From assembly GCA_019636615.1 (NCBI GenBank), contig JAHBXF010000002.1, positions 250,001 through 314,000 on the forward strand: a DNA stretch of 64,000 bases, written 5' to 3'. How positions within the stretch are numbered: position 1 is the first letter of the stretch; the number at the start of each line of letters is the position of its first letter. Shown in pieces: positions 26,100 through 35,762 of this stretch. The translations under genes and the position numbers were made by a program. The stretch comes from Phycisphaeraceae bacterium (GTDB taxonomy: Bacteria > Planctomycetota > Phycisphaerae > Phycisphaerales > UBA1924). Under the pieces are notes generated by a model. The model was not told where the DNA came from. It searched no databases and saw only the letters and a list, made by a program, of their open reading frames with translations.

Positions 26100-26840
26100 T
26101 CAGGCAGACAATCGGCCCTTCGTGGCTTCGAGGAGCGAAGCGGCCTGCTCGATGCAGGTGAGTGATTCGTGCTCGACCTCGTCGGCGGCGGCCGACCAGG
26201 CCCGGTTGATCTGGCGTTCCGCCGCGGCGAAGGTGTCCATGAGCCTTGCGTAACCGCCCACGCCCAGGCGGGAGATGAGGATGGGGCGTGCGGCGATGAA
26301 GGCCGCGATGCTGGTGTTCTGGGCCTCGCTGAGACGCTCGAGGATGAGCCGCAATCTGTCATCGGGTGTTGAGGCGGACTTCAGGTCGGTGCGGAGTTGA
26401 TCGACCTGAGCGCACAGGTTGGCGAAGGCCTGGTCTGGCCCCGGGCCTGTGTTGACGCCGGCCCCTGCGGCCGCCCGCTCGACAGCCAGGCGGTTCTCGC
26501 GCTTGATGATGAAGGCACCAGCGCCCAACCCGGCGCAGGCGATGAGAAAGAGCCACCACTCGGGCCAGCGGGCAAAACTGAACTCCTTGACACGAACCCG
26601 TTTCACGCCGGCGTTCCCGAGGGTCGAGAGGTTCTCTGCGGTGAGTTTGGCGCCGCTGCGCAGCAGCGGGGTTGATGATGGCTTGCCCGCGTCATCGAGC
26701 ACGGCCCCGGCCGGCGCGTTGAGCGTGAGGCCTTCAAGGCGGGCGTGGCCCAGCGAGAGGGGCGGAAGGTAGGCGGTGACCGAGGCGATCACGCCGAGGA
26801 TGAGCGAGGCGCAGATGAGCAGGAAGGCGGCGAGTTTCAT
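26100..26840 (-). CDS. Hypothetical membrane protein next to OPT transporter
   Basis: A 246-residue protein with two membrane helices: residues 4-25 at the N-terminus and about 93-112 (WWLFLIACAGLGAGAFII). Between them lies an extracytoplasmic segment of about 65 residues. The C-terminal 130 residues are helical and probably cytoplasmic. I do not recognise the family. It starts four bases after the stop of the OPT-family transporter on the same strand, so it is cotranscribed and may assist that transporter. Confidence 0.6.
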   Translation of the reverse strand: MKLAAFLLICASLILGVIASVTAYLPPLSLGHARLEGLTLNAPAGAVLDDAGKPSSTPLLRSGAKLTAENLSTLGNAGVKRVRVKEFSFARWPEWWLFLIACAGLGAGAFIIKRENRLAVERAAAGAGVNTGPGPDQAFANLCAQVDQLRTDLKSASTPDDRLRLILERLSEAQNTSIAAFIAARPILISRLGVGGYARLMDTFAAAERQINRAWSAAADEVEHESLTCIEQAASLLEATKGRLSA

Positions 26841-26844
26841 GGAT

Positions 26845-29115
26845 TCAGCCCCTCAGAAGAACGATGGAGTTGATGATGAGCGCGAGAACGGCTTCGCCCA
26901 CGATGAGGCCGGCGCAGAACGGCACGCCCCATTCCTCGGCCCACGCCCGGCCCTTGATCTTGCCGACGATCATGTTGGCGATGCAGCCCACACCGTATGT
27001 GAGAATGTAGATGATCGGCAGGTACATCGAGAGGCCGACGAGCACGCCCAGGCCGGCGAAGGCGCCCAGGCCGAGCAGGCAGCCGAGCACGGCGCCGAGG
27101 CCGTAGAGTGTGTAGGGCATCTCGCCGCCTTGCACGCCGGAGATGACAACCTGAAGCGCCTGGGCCTGCGGTGCAACGGTGTCTGTGCCCGGGCCCATGG
27201 CGATGCCTGTGTTGGTGAGGTTGACGTTGGCGATGAGCAGGATGGTGCCCATGGTGATCACGGGGCCGACCGCGACCGTGGCGATCTCGAGCAACTGCTG
27301 TCGTTTGGGGATGCCGCCGACGATATAGCCGGTTTTCAGGTCGCCCATCATGTCGGCCGCGCATGTGATGGCGACACACAACGCCGCGCCGAGCATGACG
27401 GCGGAGATGACGTCTGACGTGCCGGCCAGGAGCATGACGAGCACGACGGTGAGGAGTGCGATGCCGGAGATGGGCGACCAGTCGGTCATGCCCGAGCACT
27501 GGGCGATGATGATTCCCGCGAACCAGATCCAGACAATCGCGACGAGCACGATGATGCCGCGCCCGAGCCACGGGGGTGTGCCGCTGAGCCAGCCGGTCAT
27601 GGTGGCGGCGCCTCCCTCGCCGGAGAACTCGGAGGCAATGAGCAGAAGCACCATCGCGAATCCGGCGATGAGCACGAGGGGCTTGAGGCCGAGTTCGTCG
27701 GAACTCTGCGTGATACCGGCTCGGGATGTGCCGGCCTTGGCGAGGCTTCTGATGGCCTCGCGGATCGCCGGGAAGGCGGCCGCGATGCCCATGATGGCCC
27801 CGCCGAGCAGCAGACCGATGCCCAGGGGGCGGTTGTAGAAGTTGAGTGCGTAGCCCGCGGCCTGATCGGCGCGAACGGTGGAGGGCATCCACCCGAAGGC
27901 GAACGCCAGCGGGTTGAGCACGAGATAGGCCAGCACGCCGCCGGCGAGCACCATGAGGCCCGCTTTGCCGGTGAGGTAGCCCGCGCCCAACGCGAAGGGG
28001 GCGATGGCGAACGCGAAGAGGACCTGGTCTGGCAGGCCCAGGATGCGGCCGACGTCCAGGGTTGAATCGGTCAGGACAAGGTCGGGCTGGTTGTTCTGGT
28101 CACGGTCAACACGCCGGGTGAGGCCGCCCGTTTCTTTGTCCGGCTTTGCGCTCAGACGAAGGCCGAGATCCTGATAACCCCACAGCGGTTTGGCGGCCCA
28201 GCCGTACTCGATGCTTCGGAGGGAACTCCACTCGGCGCGACCGCTGGTGGCTTCGTACGCGGCCTCGCAGAGAGCCTGGTTGAAGGCGCCGACCGGTGGG
28301 AGGGCTTTGAGGGTTGCTTCCAGGTCTGAGATTCGACCCTTGTGCTCGGCGTTGTCGGGCTGTTCATCGAGGGCGATTCTGGCGTTCCGCAGTGCGGTGG
28401 AGATCCTGCCTTTTTCCACGACACCTTCGGGGGCCTGGCGGGCCTCGATCCACGAGGCGATCTGGCGAGTTCGGGCGGCGTCATCGCGGGAGACTCGTTC
28501 ACGCCACACCAGATCATCGAGTTGGTCGATCGACGCGGGGTTTTTGATGGCCGGCAGGCCGGCGGGGAGGTAGATGAGCGCTGAAACTGCGATGCCGATG
28601 CACAGCACGATGGACTTGGCCGTGCCCGCGCCTGGAGATTTGAGGATGGCGCCCACCGCGGTGGCGCTGGGGAAGCGCAGCCGGTCAACATCGATCATCT
28701 GTTTGCGCAAAGGGACGATGAAGACACATCCCAGAAGGGCCCCGGCGATGCATGCCAGGGTGATGAGCCAGAAGTCTTTGGTATCGGCGGCGAGTTTGTA
28801 GTTGAGCAGGAAGAGCACCGGCACGGTGAAGATGACGCCGGAGTTGGTGGTGTTGACGGCTGAGGCGATGGTCTGGCCGATGTTGGTCTCGAGGATGGAG
28901 CCCTTGCGGAGCAGGCCGCGCAGCACCCCGAAGCCCAATACGGCGGCGATGGCGCTGCCGCCGAGGGTGAACCCGATTTTGAGACCGGCGTAGGTGATCG
29001 CCGCGTTCATGATCGCGCCGGCGACAAGGCCGAAGACGATCGCGCTGATGGTGACTTCGCGGTATGCCCCTGATGCTGTGGCGTGCTTGGAGTGTTTGGG
29101 GGCGTTATCGCTCAT
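26845..29115 (-). CDS. OPT-family oligopeptide/metal-chelate transporter
   Basis: A 756-residue integral membrane protein with about 14-16 hydrophobic segments. The family start YREVTISAIVFGLVAGAIMN is followed by the conserved AAITYAGLKIGFTLGGSAIA and, later, MIDVDRLRFPSATAVGAIL. A soluble, partly charged insert of about 170 residues lies roughly at 195-360 (an IEARQAP...RDQNNQPD stretch). Bacterial OPT proteins import small peptides or metal chelates by proton symport. It is followed four bases later by the small membrane-protein gene. The substrate is unknown. Confidence 0.88.
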   Translation of the reverse strand: MSDNAPKHSKHATASGAYREVTISAIVFGLVAGAIMNAAITYAGLKIGFTLGGSAIAAVLGFGVLRGLLRKGSILETNIGQTIASAVNTTNSGVIFTVPVLFLLNYKLAADTKDFWLITLACIAGALLGCVFIVPLRKQMIDVDRLRFPSATAVGAILKSPGAGTAKSIVLCIGIAVSALIYLPAGLPAIKNPASIDQLDDLVWRERVSRDDAARTRQIASWIEARQAPEGVVEKGRISTALRNARIALDEQPDNAEHKGRISDLEATLKALPPVGAFNQALCEAAYEATSGRAEWSSLRSIEYGWAAKPLWGYQDLGLRLSAKPDKETGGLTRRVDRDQNNQPDLVLTDSTLDVGRILGLPDQVLFAFAIAPFALGAGYLTGKAGLMVLAGGVLAYLVLNPLAFAFGWMPSTVRADQAAGYALNFYNRPLGIGLLLGGAIMGIAAAFPAIREAIRSLAKAGTSRAGITQSSDELGLKPLVLIAGFAMVLLLIASEFSGEGGAATMTGWLSGTPPWLGRGIIVLVAIVWIWFAGIIIAQCSGMTDWSPISGIALLTVVLVMLLAGTSDVISAVMLGAALCVAITCAADMMGDLKTGYIVGGIPKRQQLLEIATVAVGPVITMGTILLIANVNLTNTGIAMGPGTDTVAPQAQALQVVISGVQGGEMPYTLYGLGAVLGCLLGLGAFAGLGVLVGLSMYLPIIYILTYGVGCIANMIVGKIKGRAWAEEWGVPFCAGLIVGEAVLALIINSIVLLRG

Positions 29116-29310
29116 GGTTGAAGCCCTCGGGAAAAGAGAGTCGAGCCAGCGCCCGAGAGGTGGGCGGATGGTGGGAACCGATCGGCGAGGTTATTCCTGC
29201 GCCACGACCCCGGCGAGCCAAACCGGGTGATAGGGGTATCCGGCGAGCGTGCACTGCGGGGAAACGGCGGGAGGGGTCTTTGCGCGGGCGAGGCTGCCAT
29301 GCCCGCAGTT

Positions 29311-29958
29311 TTATCGATGACCCCACGGGGCGGGCGGCGGCGTAACGGGGCGCGTGAGGTCGAACTCGACACGGAACCTGCGGGAAGTTCCTTCGCGTCG
29401 CAGCGAATAGACAAACGTGCTGCCGGGGGATATCTCGACAGTCCACACGTTCGTCACGGCGGCGGGAATGATCGTTGCGGTGTGCGCATCGGCGTGGAAC
29501 TCCTGCACGGTGAGGCTTCCAGGGGAGTTTGTGTCGCCGCCGTACTGGGTGATTTCGTCCTCGGTTCCGTCTTCGTGGCGATGGTCATGCTTGAGGCGCA
29601 GGCCCGTGCCTGTCTGCGTGAAGACCCAGGTGCGGGAGCGGTCTTCGCCGACGTGGAAAGGTACAAAAACTCGCCCGCCGTCGCACTTTCTGACATGCAT
29701 CACGAGCCTGTTGCCCGCGAAGTCAGGGCTGTTTGTGGTGTCTTCCACGACCTTGCCTTCGAACGCGCGCCCGCAGAGCGATTCGAGCGAAGTCCAGAAG
29801 GCACGCTGCGTTTGGTGCGGGGTCTGAGGGGGCCGCGGGCGGGTGGTTGTGCAGCCGATGGTGAGCATCAGCGCGGCGAGGCTGGCGAGAAGCGTTGCCG
29901 GGCGTGGCGAGGGGAGGCTCGCCCAGCGAGAGGGGCGACGGCGCGGTTGGGCGTTCAT
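29311..29958 (-). CDS. Predicted lipoprotein, CpeT-like size, function unknown
   Basis: A 215-residue protein with a lipoprotein signal: Arg-rich N-terminus, hydrophobic stretch, then the lipobox LTIGC with the acylated Cys36. The mature part (about 180 residues) contains AFEGKVVEDT, RLVMHVRKC, KHDHRHEDGTEDEITQYGG and ends in a beta-rich region. I do not recognise a named domain with certainty. No operon partner: the next gene is divergent across 78 bases. Confidence 0.65.
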   Translation of the reverse strand: MNAQPRRRPSRWASLPSPRPATLLASLAALMLTIGCTTTRPRPPQTPHQTQRAFWTSLESLCGRAFEGKVVEDTTNSPDFAGNRLVMHVRKCDGGRVFVPFHVGEDRSRTWVFTQTGTGLRLKHDHRHEDGTEDEITQYGGDTNSPGSLTVQEFHADAHTATIIPAAVTNVWTVEISPGSTFVYSLRREGTSRRFRVEFDLTRPVTPPPAPWGHR

Positions 29959-30036
29959 GGGGCATCATTCGCATGGTGTGCGGGTGCCGCCAGTGGCACG
30001 CCATGGAGCAACGGCCTGAGCGGATACGCTTTTGTC

Positions 30037-30876
30037 ATGACGACACAGACTCGGCAGTGCCTGGCGATGGGGATGTGTTGGGCGTGGCGGGCCGCGATTT
30101 TCGCCGCGCTGCTGCTGGCCCCGGCGATGGTGCTGGCAGAGCCTGATCCTCCGCCGATCCTCAACCACGCCACGGCGGCCACGGCGCGAGTCGGGCCCAA
30201 CACGGAGTGGTGGACCGATCGCCACGAGGCCATGAACAGAAGGGTGGCCCAGGGCGCCAGGCAGGGGGACATCGGCATGCTCTTCATCGGTGATTCGATC
30301 ACGCAAGGCTGGGAAGGGCGCGGAGCGCCGGTGTGGAAGGAGAAGTACGAGAAGCGCGGCGCCGTGAACCTGGGCATCGGCGGTGATCGCACGCAGCACG
30401 TGCTCTGGCGGCTGCGCCACGGAAATCTCAGCGGGCTCGGCTCGCCGCAGGAGGGGCATGCCCCAAGACTGGCGGTGATCATGATCGGCACAAACAACGC
30501 CCTGGATACGCCGCCCAACCACACCGCGGAGGGCATCCGGCTGATCGTGGATGAAGTGCGCGGCGCGGTGCCGGGGATCAAGGTGCTGCTTCTGGCGATT
30601 TTCCCGCGGGAGGAAAAACCAGGCAAGTTGCGAGCGACCAACAACGAGGTGAACAGCATCATCGCCGGCTATGCCGATGAGAAAGATGTCTTTTACCTCG
30701 ACCTTGGACCCGCACTCACGGAAGCGGATGGGACTATCAGCCCCGAGGTGATGCCGGATTTTCTCCACTTGTCTGAACTGGGGTATGAAAGGTGGGCACA
30801 GGCGATGGAGCCCAAGGTCCGTGAGTTGCTCGGCGAACCCCGGGCCCCCGGGGCCGGAGAATCGGACAAAGACTGA
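30037..30876 (+). CDS. Secreted SGNH/GDSL-type hydrolase (PAF-acetylhydrolase-like)
   Basis: A 279-residue protein with an N-terminal signal peptide (residues 1-34, cleaved after MVLA). The SGNH blocks are all present: block I FIGDSITQGW with nucleophile Ser87, block II NLGIGGDRTQHVLWRL with Gly, block III IGTNN with Asn, and block V DFLHLSELGYERW with the Asp and His of the triad. The arrangement resembles platelet-activating-factor acetylhydrolase beta/gamma subunits. It should act on ester bonds of lipids or acetylated sugars outside the cytoplasm. The ATG at 30037 gives the signal peptide; the open frame upstream does not resemble a protein of this family. Confidence 0.87.
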   Translation: MTTQTRQCLAMGMCWAWRAAIFAALLLAPAMVLAEPDPPPILNHATAATARVGPNTEWWTDRHEAMNRRVAQGARQGDIGMLFIGDSITQGWEGRGAPVWKEKYEKRGAVNLGIGGDRTQHVLWRLRHGNLSGLGSPQEGHAPRLAVIMIGTNNALDTPPNHTAEGIRLIVDEVRGAVPGIKVLLLAIFPREEKPGKLRATNNEVNSIIAGYADEKDVFYLDLGPALTEADGTISPEVMPDFLHLSELGYERWAQAMEPKVRELLGEPRAPGAGESDKD

Positions 30877-30924
30877 GGTGCGAGATCGGCCGGCGAACAC
30901 GGGTCGCCGGGACGGAGGTGCGCG

Positions 30925-31875
30925 ATGCGTGACATGAACCGGCGGGATGCGATGGTGGCGATCGGGGGCGTCATGGGGATGATGGGTGTTGCCGGCGCGG
31001 GCATGTTTGCCGGCACGGGTGAAGGTACTTTAACGCCCCGTGACGATTCCGCGGCGGCCGAATGGTTCCGCATATCACTGGCGCAGTGGTCGCTGCACAA
31101 GACCCTCTTCAAGGGCGATCTTGACCACCTCGATTTTCCGCGGATTTCCAAAGAAACGTACGGCATCGACGCGGTGGAGTATGTCAACGTCTTTTTCAAG
31201 AAAAAGAACGACGCGGCCTATACCGCGGAACTCAGGAAGCGATGCGACGACGCGGGTGTGAAGAGCGTGCTCATCATGTGCGATGGGGAGGGTGACCTTG
31301 GCGACCCCGATGCGGACAAACGCCGGCGCGCGGTGGAGAACCATCGCAAATGGGTGGAAGCGGCCGCGGCACTCGGGTGTGCCTCGATACGGGTCAATGC
31401 GCAGAGCCGCGGCACGTATGAGGAGCAGCAGAAACTGGCCGCGGAGGGGCTGCGTCTGCTGTGCGAACTTGCGGACCCTTCGGGCATCAACGTGATTGTG
31501 GAGAATCACGGGGGGCTCTCGTCGAACGGGGCGTGGCTCGCGGGTGTCATGCGGCTGGTTGAACACAAGCGCGTGGGAACGCTGCCTGACTTTGGCAACT
31601 TTCAGATCTCGGCGGGCGAGCGGTACGACATGTACAAGGGCGTCGAGGAACTCATGCCGTTTGCCAAGGGCGTGAGCGCCAAGAGCCACGACTTTGACGC
31701 CGAGGGCAACGAAACGACGAAGGATTATCCCCGGCTGATGCGGATCGTGCGTGACGCGGGGTATCGCGGTTACGTGGGCATCGAGTATGAGGGATCGCGG
31801 CTGAGCGAGCACGACGGGGTGCTGGCGACCAAACGGCTGCTCGAGCGGGTGCGGCGCGAAGTCAGGGTCTGGTGA
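30925..31875 (+). CDS. Twin-arginine exported sugar-phosphate isomerase/epimerase-like barrel
   Basis: A 316-residue protein. The N-terminus has [12 protein letters not shown] followed by a hydrophobic Gly/Met stretch, a twin-arginine export signal. The mature part is a xylose-isomerase-like TIM barrel (AP endonuclease family 2): [45 protein letters not shown] and the closing GYVGIEYEG, with probable metal ligands Glu and His. GGAGGTG at 30914-30920 precedes the ATG at 30925. It lies 48 bases after the SGNH hydrolase, so they may be cotranscribed, and converges on tryptophan dioxygenase. The substrate is unknown. Confidence 0.82.
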   Translation: MRDMNRRDAMVAIGGVMGMMGVAGAGMFAGTGEGTLTPRDDSAAAEWFRISLAQWSLHKTLFKGDLDHLDFPRISKETYGIDAVEYVNVFFKKKNDAAYTAELRKRCDDAGVKSVLIMCDGEGDLGDPDADKRRRAVENHRKWVEAAAALGCASIRVNAQSRGTYEEQQKLAAEGLRLLCELADPSGINVIVENHGGLSSNGAWLAGVMRLVEHKRVGTLPDFGNFQISAGERYDMYKGVEELMPFAKGVSAKSHDFDAEGNETTKDYPRLMRIVRDAGYRGYVGIEYEGSRLSEHDGVLATKRLLERVRREVRVW

Positions 31876-31908
31876 TTCAGCGAGCAAGACCGGGCGGGGC
31901 CCGCGTGT

Positions 31909-32817
31909 TCAGCCCTCGATCTCGGTTCGAACGTCCCAGAGTTCCGGGAAGAGACGGTCGTCTACGCGCTGTCGGAGGTACGGCACGCCCGAGGTGCCGC
32001 CGGTGCCGCGCTTGAAGCCGATGACGCGTTCGACGACTTTCACGTGCCTGTGTTTCCACAGGGAATAGTGTTCGTCGATGTCCACGAGTTTCTCGGCCAT
32101 TTCGTAGAAGTCCCAGTGTTTTTCGGGGGCTTCGTAGATGGTCTTGAACACGGCGGTCACGCCCGGGTGGGCGATGTGGGGTTCGGTGACGTCTCTGGCA
32201 AGAACTTCGACGGGCACGGGCATGCCGCGGCGTGCCATGAGGCGGAGGAACTCGTCGTAGATGCTCGGGGCTTCGAGTGCTTCGCGCAGTTGCCGATGGA
32301 TGTCTTCGCGGTGCCGGAAGAGCGGCAGCATCCTGCGGTCTTTGCGGCCCAGAAGGAACTCGATGGTGCGGTGCTGATATGACTGCAGGCCGCTGGCCGG
32401 GCCCAGCACCGAGCGGAACTGCACGTACTCGCTCGGCGTGAGCGTCGCGAGCACGCTCCACTGATTGAGCAACTGGGTCTGGATGTGCTTGACCCGCGCG
32501 AGGATCTTGAAGCAGGCTTCGAGCGAATCGTCTCGCACGAGGCGCTGCGCGGCCTTCAGTTCGTGCACGACGAGTTTGAACCACAGTTCGGTGGTCTGAT
32601 GCTGAATGATGAAGAGCAGTTCGTCGTGGTGTTCGGGGCTGCTCAAGGGCTTCTGGGCGGTGAGGAGTTGGTCCAGTCCCAGATACCCCGCGTAGTCCAG
32701 TTTCGCGGCCAGGTCGGTGATCATCTCTTCGTCGGCGCGGTGCTGGCCCTGAGCCGTCCCGGACGATTCAGCGGGAGGGGTAGTCTCTTCGGGGGGCTGG
32801 CTGTACGGGCAGGGCAT
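31909..32817 (-). CDS. kynA: Tryptophan 2,3-dioxygenase
   Basis: A 302-residue haem enzyme that opens the indole ring of L-tryptophan to N-formylkynurenine, first step of the kynurenine pathway. The active-site histidine is His73 in [13 protein letters not shown]. The proximal haem ligand is His258 in [14 protein letters not shown], and the C-terminal [15 protein letters not shown] loop closes the site. [15 protein letters not shown] is the usual N-terminal motif. About 35 N-terminal residues are extra and Pro/Glu-rich. No other kynurenine gene is adjacent. The gene stands alone between two unrelated genes. Confidence 0.95.
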   Translation of the reverse strand: MPCPYSQPPEETTPPAESSGTAQGQHRADEEMITDLAAKLDYAGYLGLDQLLTAQKPLSSPEHHDELLFIIQHQTTELWFKLVVHELKAAQRLVRDDSLEACFKILARVKHIQTQLLNQWSVLATLTPSEYVQFRSVLGPASGLQSYQHRTIEFLLGRKDRRMLPLFRHREDIHRQLREALEAPSIYDEFLRLMARRGMPVPVEVLARDVTEPHIAHPGVTAVFKTIYEAPEKHWDFYEMAEKLVDIDEHYSLWKHRHVKVVERVIGFKRGTGGTSGVPYLRQRVDDRLFPELWDVRTEIEG

Positions 32818-32898
32818 GGCCGAAGGATAACCGCCAGCGGCGGCGTGCGAGCGGCGTGCGAGCGGGGAGTCTTGGCAGCCATGCCGGCCAGGGCAGGA

Positions 32899-33312
32899 CT
32901 ATTCAAGCAGCCGGGCGGAGTCTGTGCGGCGTGCAGCGCTGGCAAGGGGGGCGGTCTGACTCGCCGCGCCAGAGGGCCACGAGGCGTACTCGATCGCGCC
33001 GTCCCCGGGCGAAGCGTCTACAACGGCACGCGAAGCGGCGAAGTAGCGTTCACGCTCACCCGGTGATAGTGAGCAGCCCATCGGGGCAGTCGCCAGAACC
33101 GCGAGCATGAGGGCCGCGATGAGGCACTGGCGGCTGCCTCGCTGCCGTGCGTTTGGTTTGCTGTTCAGGGCGTCCATCCAGCGGGTTCCACAGTGTTCCG
33201 GCGGTTGGCCATCGACGTAACCCTGACCCGGTTGCGTCGCGGGGCACCAGGCGGGTTTGCTCTCGATCTGGCTGTGTGGCTTCACGAAACGGCCGCCGGT
33301 TGATGCATGCAT
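32899..33312 (-). CDS. Small predicted lipoprotein with ambiguous start
   Basis: A 137-residue product from the ATG at 33312, which has a GGGGAGA ribosome site about nine bases upstream. An internal ATG at 33177 would give a 91-residue protein with a classical lipoprotein signal: positive start, hydrophobic LIAALMLAVLATAP and lipobox PMGC. With the longer start the signal lies at residues 60-80, behind a Cys/Gly/Pro-rich segment (CPATQPGQGYVDG). The mature part is short and Ala/Ser/Asp-rich. The function is unknown. The short form fits the lipoprotein reading, the long form fits the ribosome site. Confidence 0.5.
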   Translation of the reverse strand: MHASTGGRFVKPHSQIESKPAWCPATQPGQGYVDGQPPEHCGTRWMDALNSKPNARQRGSRQCLIAALMLAVLATAPMGCSLSPGERERYFAASRAVVDASPGDGAIEYASWPSGAASQTAPLASAARRTDSARLLE

Positions 33313-33597
33313 GGACTTCTCCCCTGGGATGTGTGTTCCACGCACAAGACAAGTATCGGTCTGGGGGTGGCGGGGTTCATGAGTCATTGGGTTGAACCAC
33401 ACAAGGAGGGGGGGCCGTTCTCGGCGCAACCCTCGCACTCGGAGCAGACGTTGCACTCGCTCAGGGGTGCACGAGGTATGAGACGCGCACACGGGACGAG
33501 TGTTCCGGGCGTAGGATTGATATTGGGCGGGCGGTTGGCGAAAGCCCCCCGGCCCGGTGAGGTGTTCGACGGACGCGTAGAAGAGAGGAATTCTCGG

Positions 33598-34464
33598 ATG
33601 AAGCCGGCCTTCAGCACGGTGGCATGCCCGGATTGGACATTGACCCAGATCGCCCAACGTGCCGAGCCGTGGGGCTATCTCGGTTGCGAACTCCGTACGT
33701 TCGGGTATGGGGCCCGGGAGTTTGCCTGCGACCCCGCCCTGACGGCCCCTTCCAAGACGCGGGGTATGTTCGCGCGGGCGGGCCTGTCGGTATGCTCGCT
33801 CGCGACATCCATCCGCTACGACGAGCCCGTCACGCCGCCGCTTCTGGGCCACCTGCTCGACAACGAGCGCATGGTGCGAGAGAGCAAAGCGTGCGTCGAT
33901 CTTGCCGTGCAACTCGAGGCCCCGTTCGTGAGGGTTTTCGGTTTCGAGATCATCGGTTCTGAGCGGCGTGCGAGCGCGATCTCCCGCATCGCGGACCGCC
34001 TGCGGATGTCGCTGGACTTCTGCCGCCACAGCGGGGTTCGATTGATGATCGAGAACGGCGGCTCGTTCTCGACCGCGACCCAACTGGCCGAGGTGATCGA
34101 CAAGGTTGATCATCCGCTGCTGTGCGCGGCCTACAGCCTGCCCGTGGGCGCTGCCGCCGGCGAGCGGGCCGAGCACGCGGTCAATGTGCTCGGAGAGCGC
34201 CTGGTCTGCGTGAAAGTGAAGGACCTTCAGAACGGCGTGCCCTGTGCGCTGGGAGAAGGCGATCTCAACGCCCGCGCGGCGGTCGAAGCCGTGGCGAAGA
34301 CGGGCTTCGGCGGCTGGATCGTCTACGAGTTCGACCGGGCCTGGCTGCCGCAGGGCGACGCCGATGATGCCCAGCACGCGCTCGCGGCCTCAGCGGGAAA
34401 ACTCTACGACTGGTGCGGGCTGAGCCGGGACGGGCGCGGCACTGTCGGCAAGTCATTGGTCTAA
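33598..34464 (+). CDS. Sugar-phosphate isomerase/epimerase-like TIM barrel (cytoplasmic)
   Basis: A 288-residue xylose-isomerase-like TIM barrel without a signal peptide. It starts MKPAFSTVACPDWTLTQIAQ, contains the WGYLGCELRTFG strand, a metal-type Glu in MIENGG (about residue 143) and ends with KVKDLQNGV and GWIVYEFDRAWLPQG. Members are often inositol or sugar dehydrogenase partners in sugar breakdown. GAGAGGAA precedes the ATG at 33598. QueG follows after 52 bases on the same strand. The substrate is unknown. Confidence 0.8.
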   Translation: MKPAFSTVACPDWTLTQIAQRAEPWGYLGCELRTFGYGAREFACDPALTAPSKTRGMFARAGLSVCSLATSIRYDEPVTPPLLGHLLDNERMVRESKACVDLAVQLEAPFVRVFGFEIIGSERRASAISRIADRLRMSLDFCRHSGVRLMIENGGSFSTATQLAEVIDKVDHPLLCAAYSLPVGAAAGERAEHAVNVLGERLVCVKVKDLQNGVPCALGEGDLNARAAVEAVAKTGFGGWIVYEFDRAWLPQGDADDAQHALAASAGKLYDWCGLSRDGRGTVGKSLV

Positions 34465-34516
34465 ACCCGGGCCGGGCGGTCTGTCCCGGGCCGCCGCGCC
34501 TTCGAGCGGGATACTC

Positions 34517-35617
34517 GTGCCCACGAACGCGGTGACCGCTGACATTCTCCGCAGGTGTGAAGCCTTGGGATTTGCCGGCGCGGGTGTTGCGCCCGCGGGG
34601 CCATCGCTCCAGGCCGAGCATCTTCGGGCGTGGCTGGGGGCGGGCAAACACGGCGACATGGACTACATGCTGCGCGATGTGGAACTGCGTGAGAACCCCG
34701 CGCTCATCCTGACGGGGGCACGCTCGTTCATCGTGGTGGCGGATCGTTACGCCGCCCGCGGCTCTGTTCACGAGCCCATGCTGCACTCAGATGCCCCGGC
34801 GGGGCGCGTCGCGAGGTATGCGCAGGGACGCAACTACCACGCCGTGATGAAAAAACGGCTGCACGCCATGGCGGACGCCCTGCGTGCGGCATATCCCGGC
34901 AGCGAGTTCCGAACCTGCGTCGATACCGCGCCTGTTCTGGAGCGAGAACTGGCCGCTTCGGCGGGGATCGGCTGGCAGGCCAAGAACGCGATGGTCATCC
35001 ATCCTCGGCTGGGCAGTTACTTTTTCCTCGGTGTTGTCGCCACCACCCTCGAACTGCCCACGCCGGCGAACCAGCGGCGGACACCCGATCATTGCGGCAC
35101 GTGCACCCGGTGCATCGACGCGTGCCCGACGGGCGCGATCGAGCCGTACAAGATTGATGGTTCTCGGTGTGTGTCGTACCTCACGATCGAGCATCGCGGC
35201 GTGGTCGATCCCTCGATGCACAAAGGCATGGGGGACTGGCTCTTTGGCTGCGATATCTGTCAGGAGGTATGTCCTCACAACTCCGTGCGCCGGGAGGAAT
35301 CGTTCCCCGACCGCAACCCGGAAACCCTCCACCCCGCCTATCGACCCCGCACAACACACCTCCCGCTGCTCGATGTGCTGGGATGGAACAGCGCGGCACG
35401 GGAGGAGGCCTTCAAGGTCTCTGCCATGAAGCGTGCCACATTGGGCATGATGAAGCGCAACGCCCTGATCGCCGCGGGCAATGCTCTTGGGCAACGGTCA
35501 AACCCAGCCTTGCTCGCCCGGGTTCGCGAAGTTGCCGGTGATTCTCATGAACCGGAGTTTGTACGTCAAACCGCTCGCGATGTGCTCGCTCACCTCGGGC
35601 AACCCGGGCCGACATGA
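34517..35617 (+). CDS. queG: Epoxyqueuosine reductase
   Basis: A 366-residue cobalamin-dependent Fe-S enzyme that reduces epoxyqueuosine to queuosine in the anticodon of tRNAs. The N-terminal domain carries GWQAKNAMVIHPRLGSYFFLG. Two 4Fe-4S motifs follow: CGTCTRCIDACPTGAI (about residue 193) and FGCDICQEVCPHN (about 246). The C-terminal part holds a HEAT-like helical end (RNALIAAGNALG). The start is a GTG at 34517, matching the family's N-terminal length. Confidence 0.94.
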   Translation: MPTNAVTADILRRCEALGFAGAGVAPAGPSLQAEHLRAWLGAGKHGDMDYMLRDVELRENPALILTGARSFIVVADRYAARGSVHEPMLHSDAPAGRVARYAQGRNYHAVMKKRLHAMADALRAAYPGSEFRTCVDTAPVLERELAASAGIGWQAKNAMVIHPRLGSYFFLGVVATTLELPTPANQRRTPDHCGTCTRCIDACPTGAIEPYKIDGSRCVSYLTIEHRGVVDPSMHKGMGDWLFGCDICQEVCPHNSVRREESFPDRNPETLHPAYRPRTTHLPLLDVLGWNSAAREEAFKVSAMKRATLGMMKRNALIAAGNALGQRSNPALLARVREVAGDSHEPEFVRQTARDVLAHLGQPGPT

Positions 35618-35762
35618 GCCCATGGCTGGTATCTGTCAGGGCAGTTGACAGCGATCCGGCGTGTTGGTGATGCCAAATTCAGCACACGGGCTACGATGAT
35701 GTCGATGGAGCCTCCGCGTCTGATTCCGGGCGGCGAGACATCCTTCGTTCGGAGTGTGACAG

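Noticed and set aside
29227..30036. Long upstream extension of the SGNH hydrolase frame
   Set aside because: It runs over the reverse lipoprotein gene and has no protein-like signal; a proper signal peptide starts at 30037.
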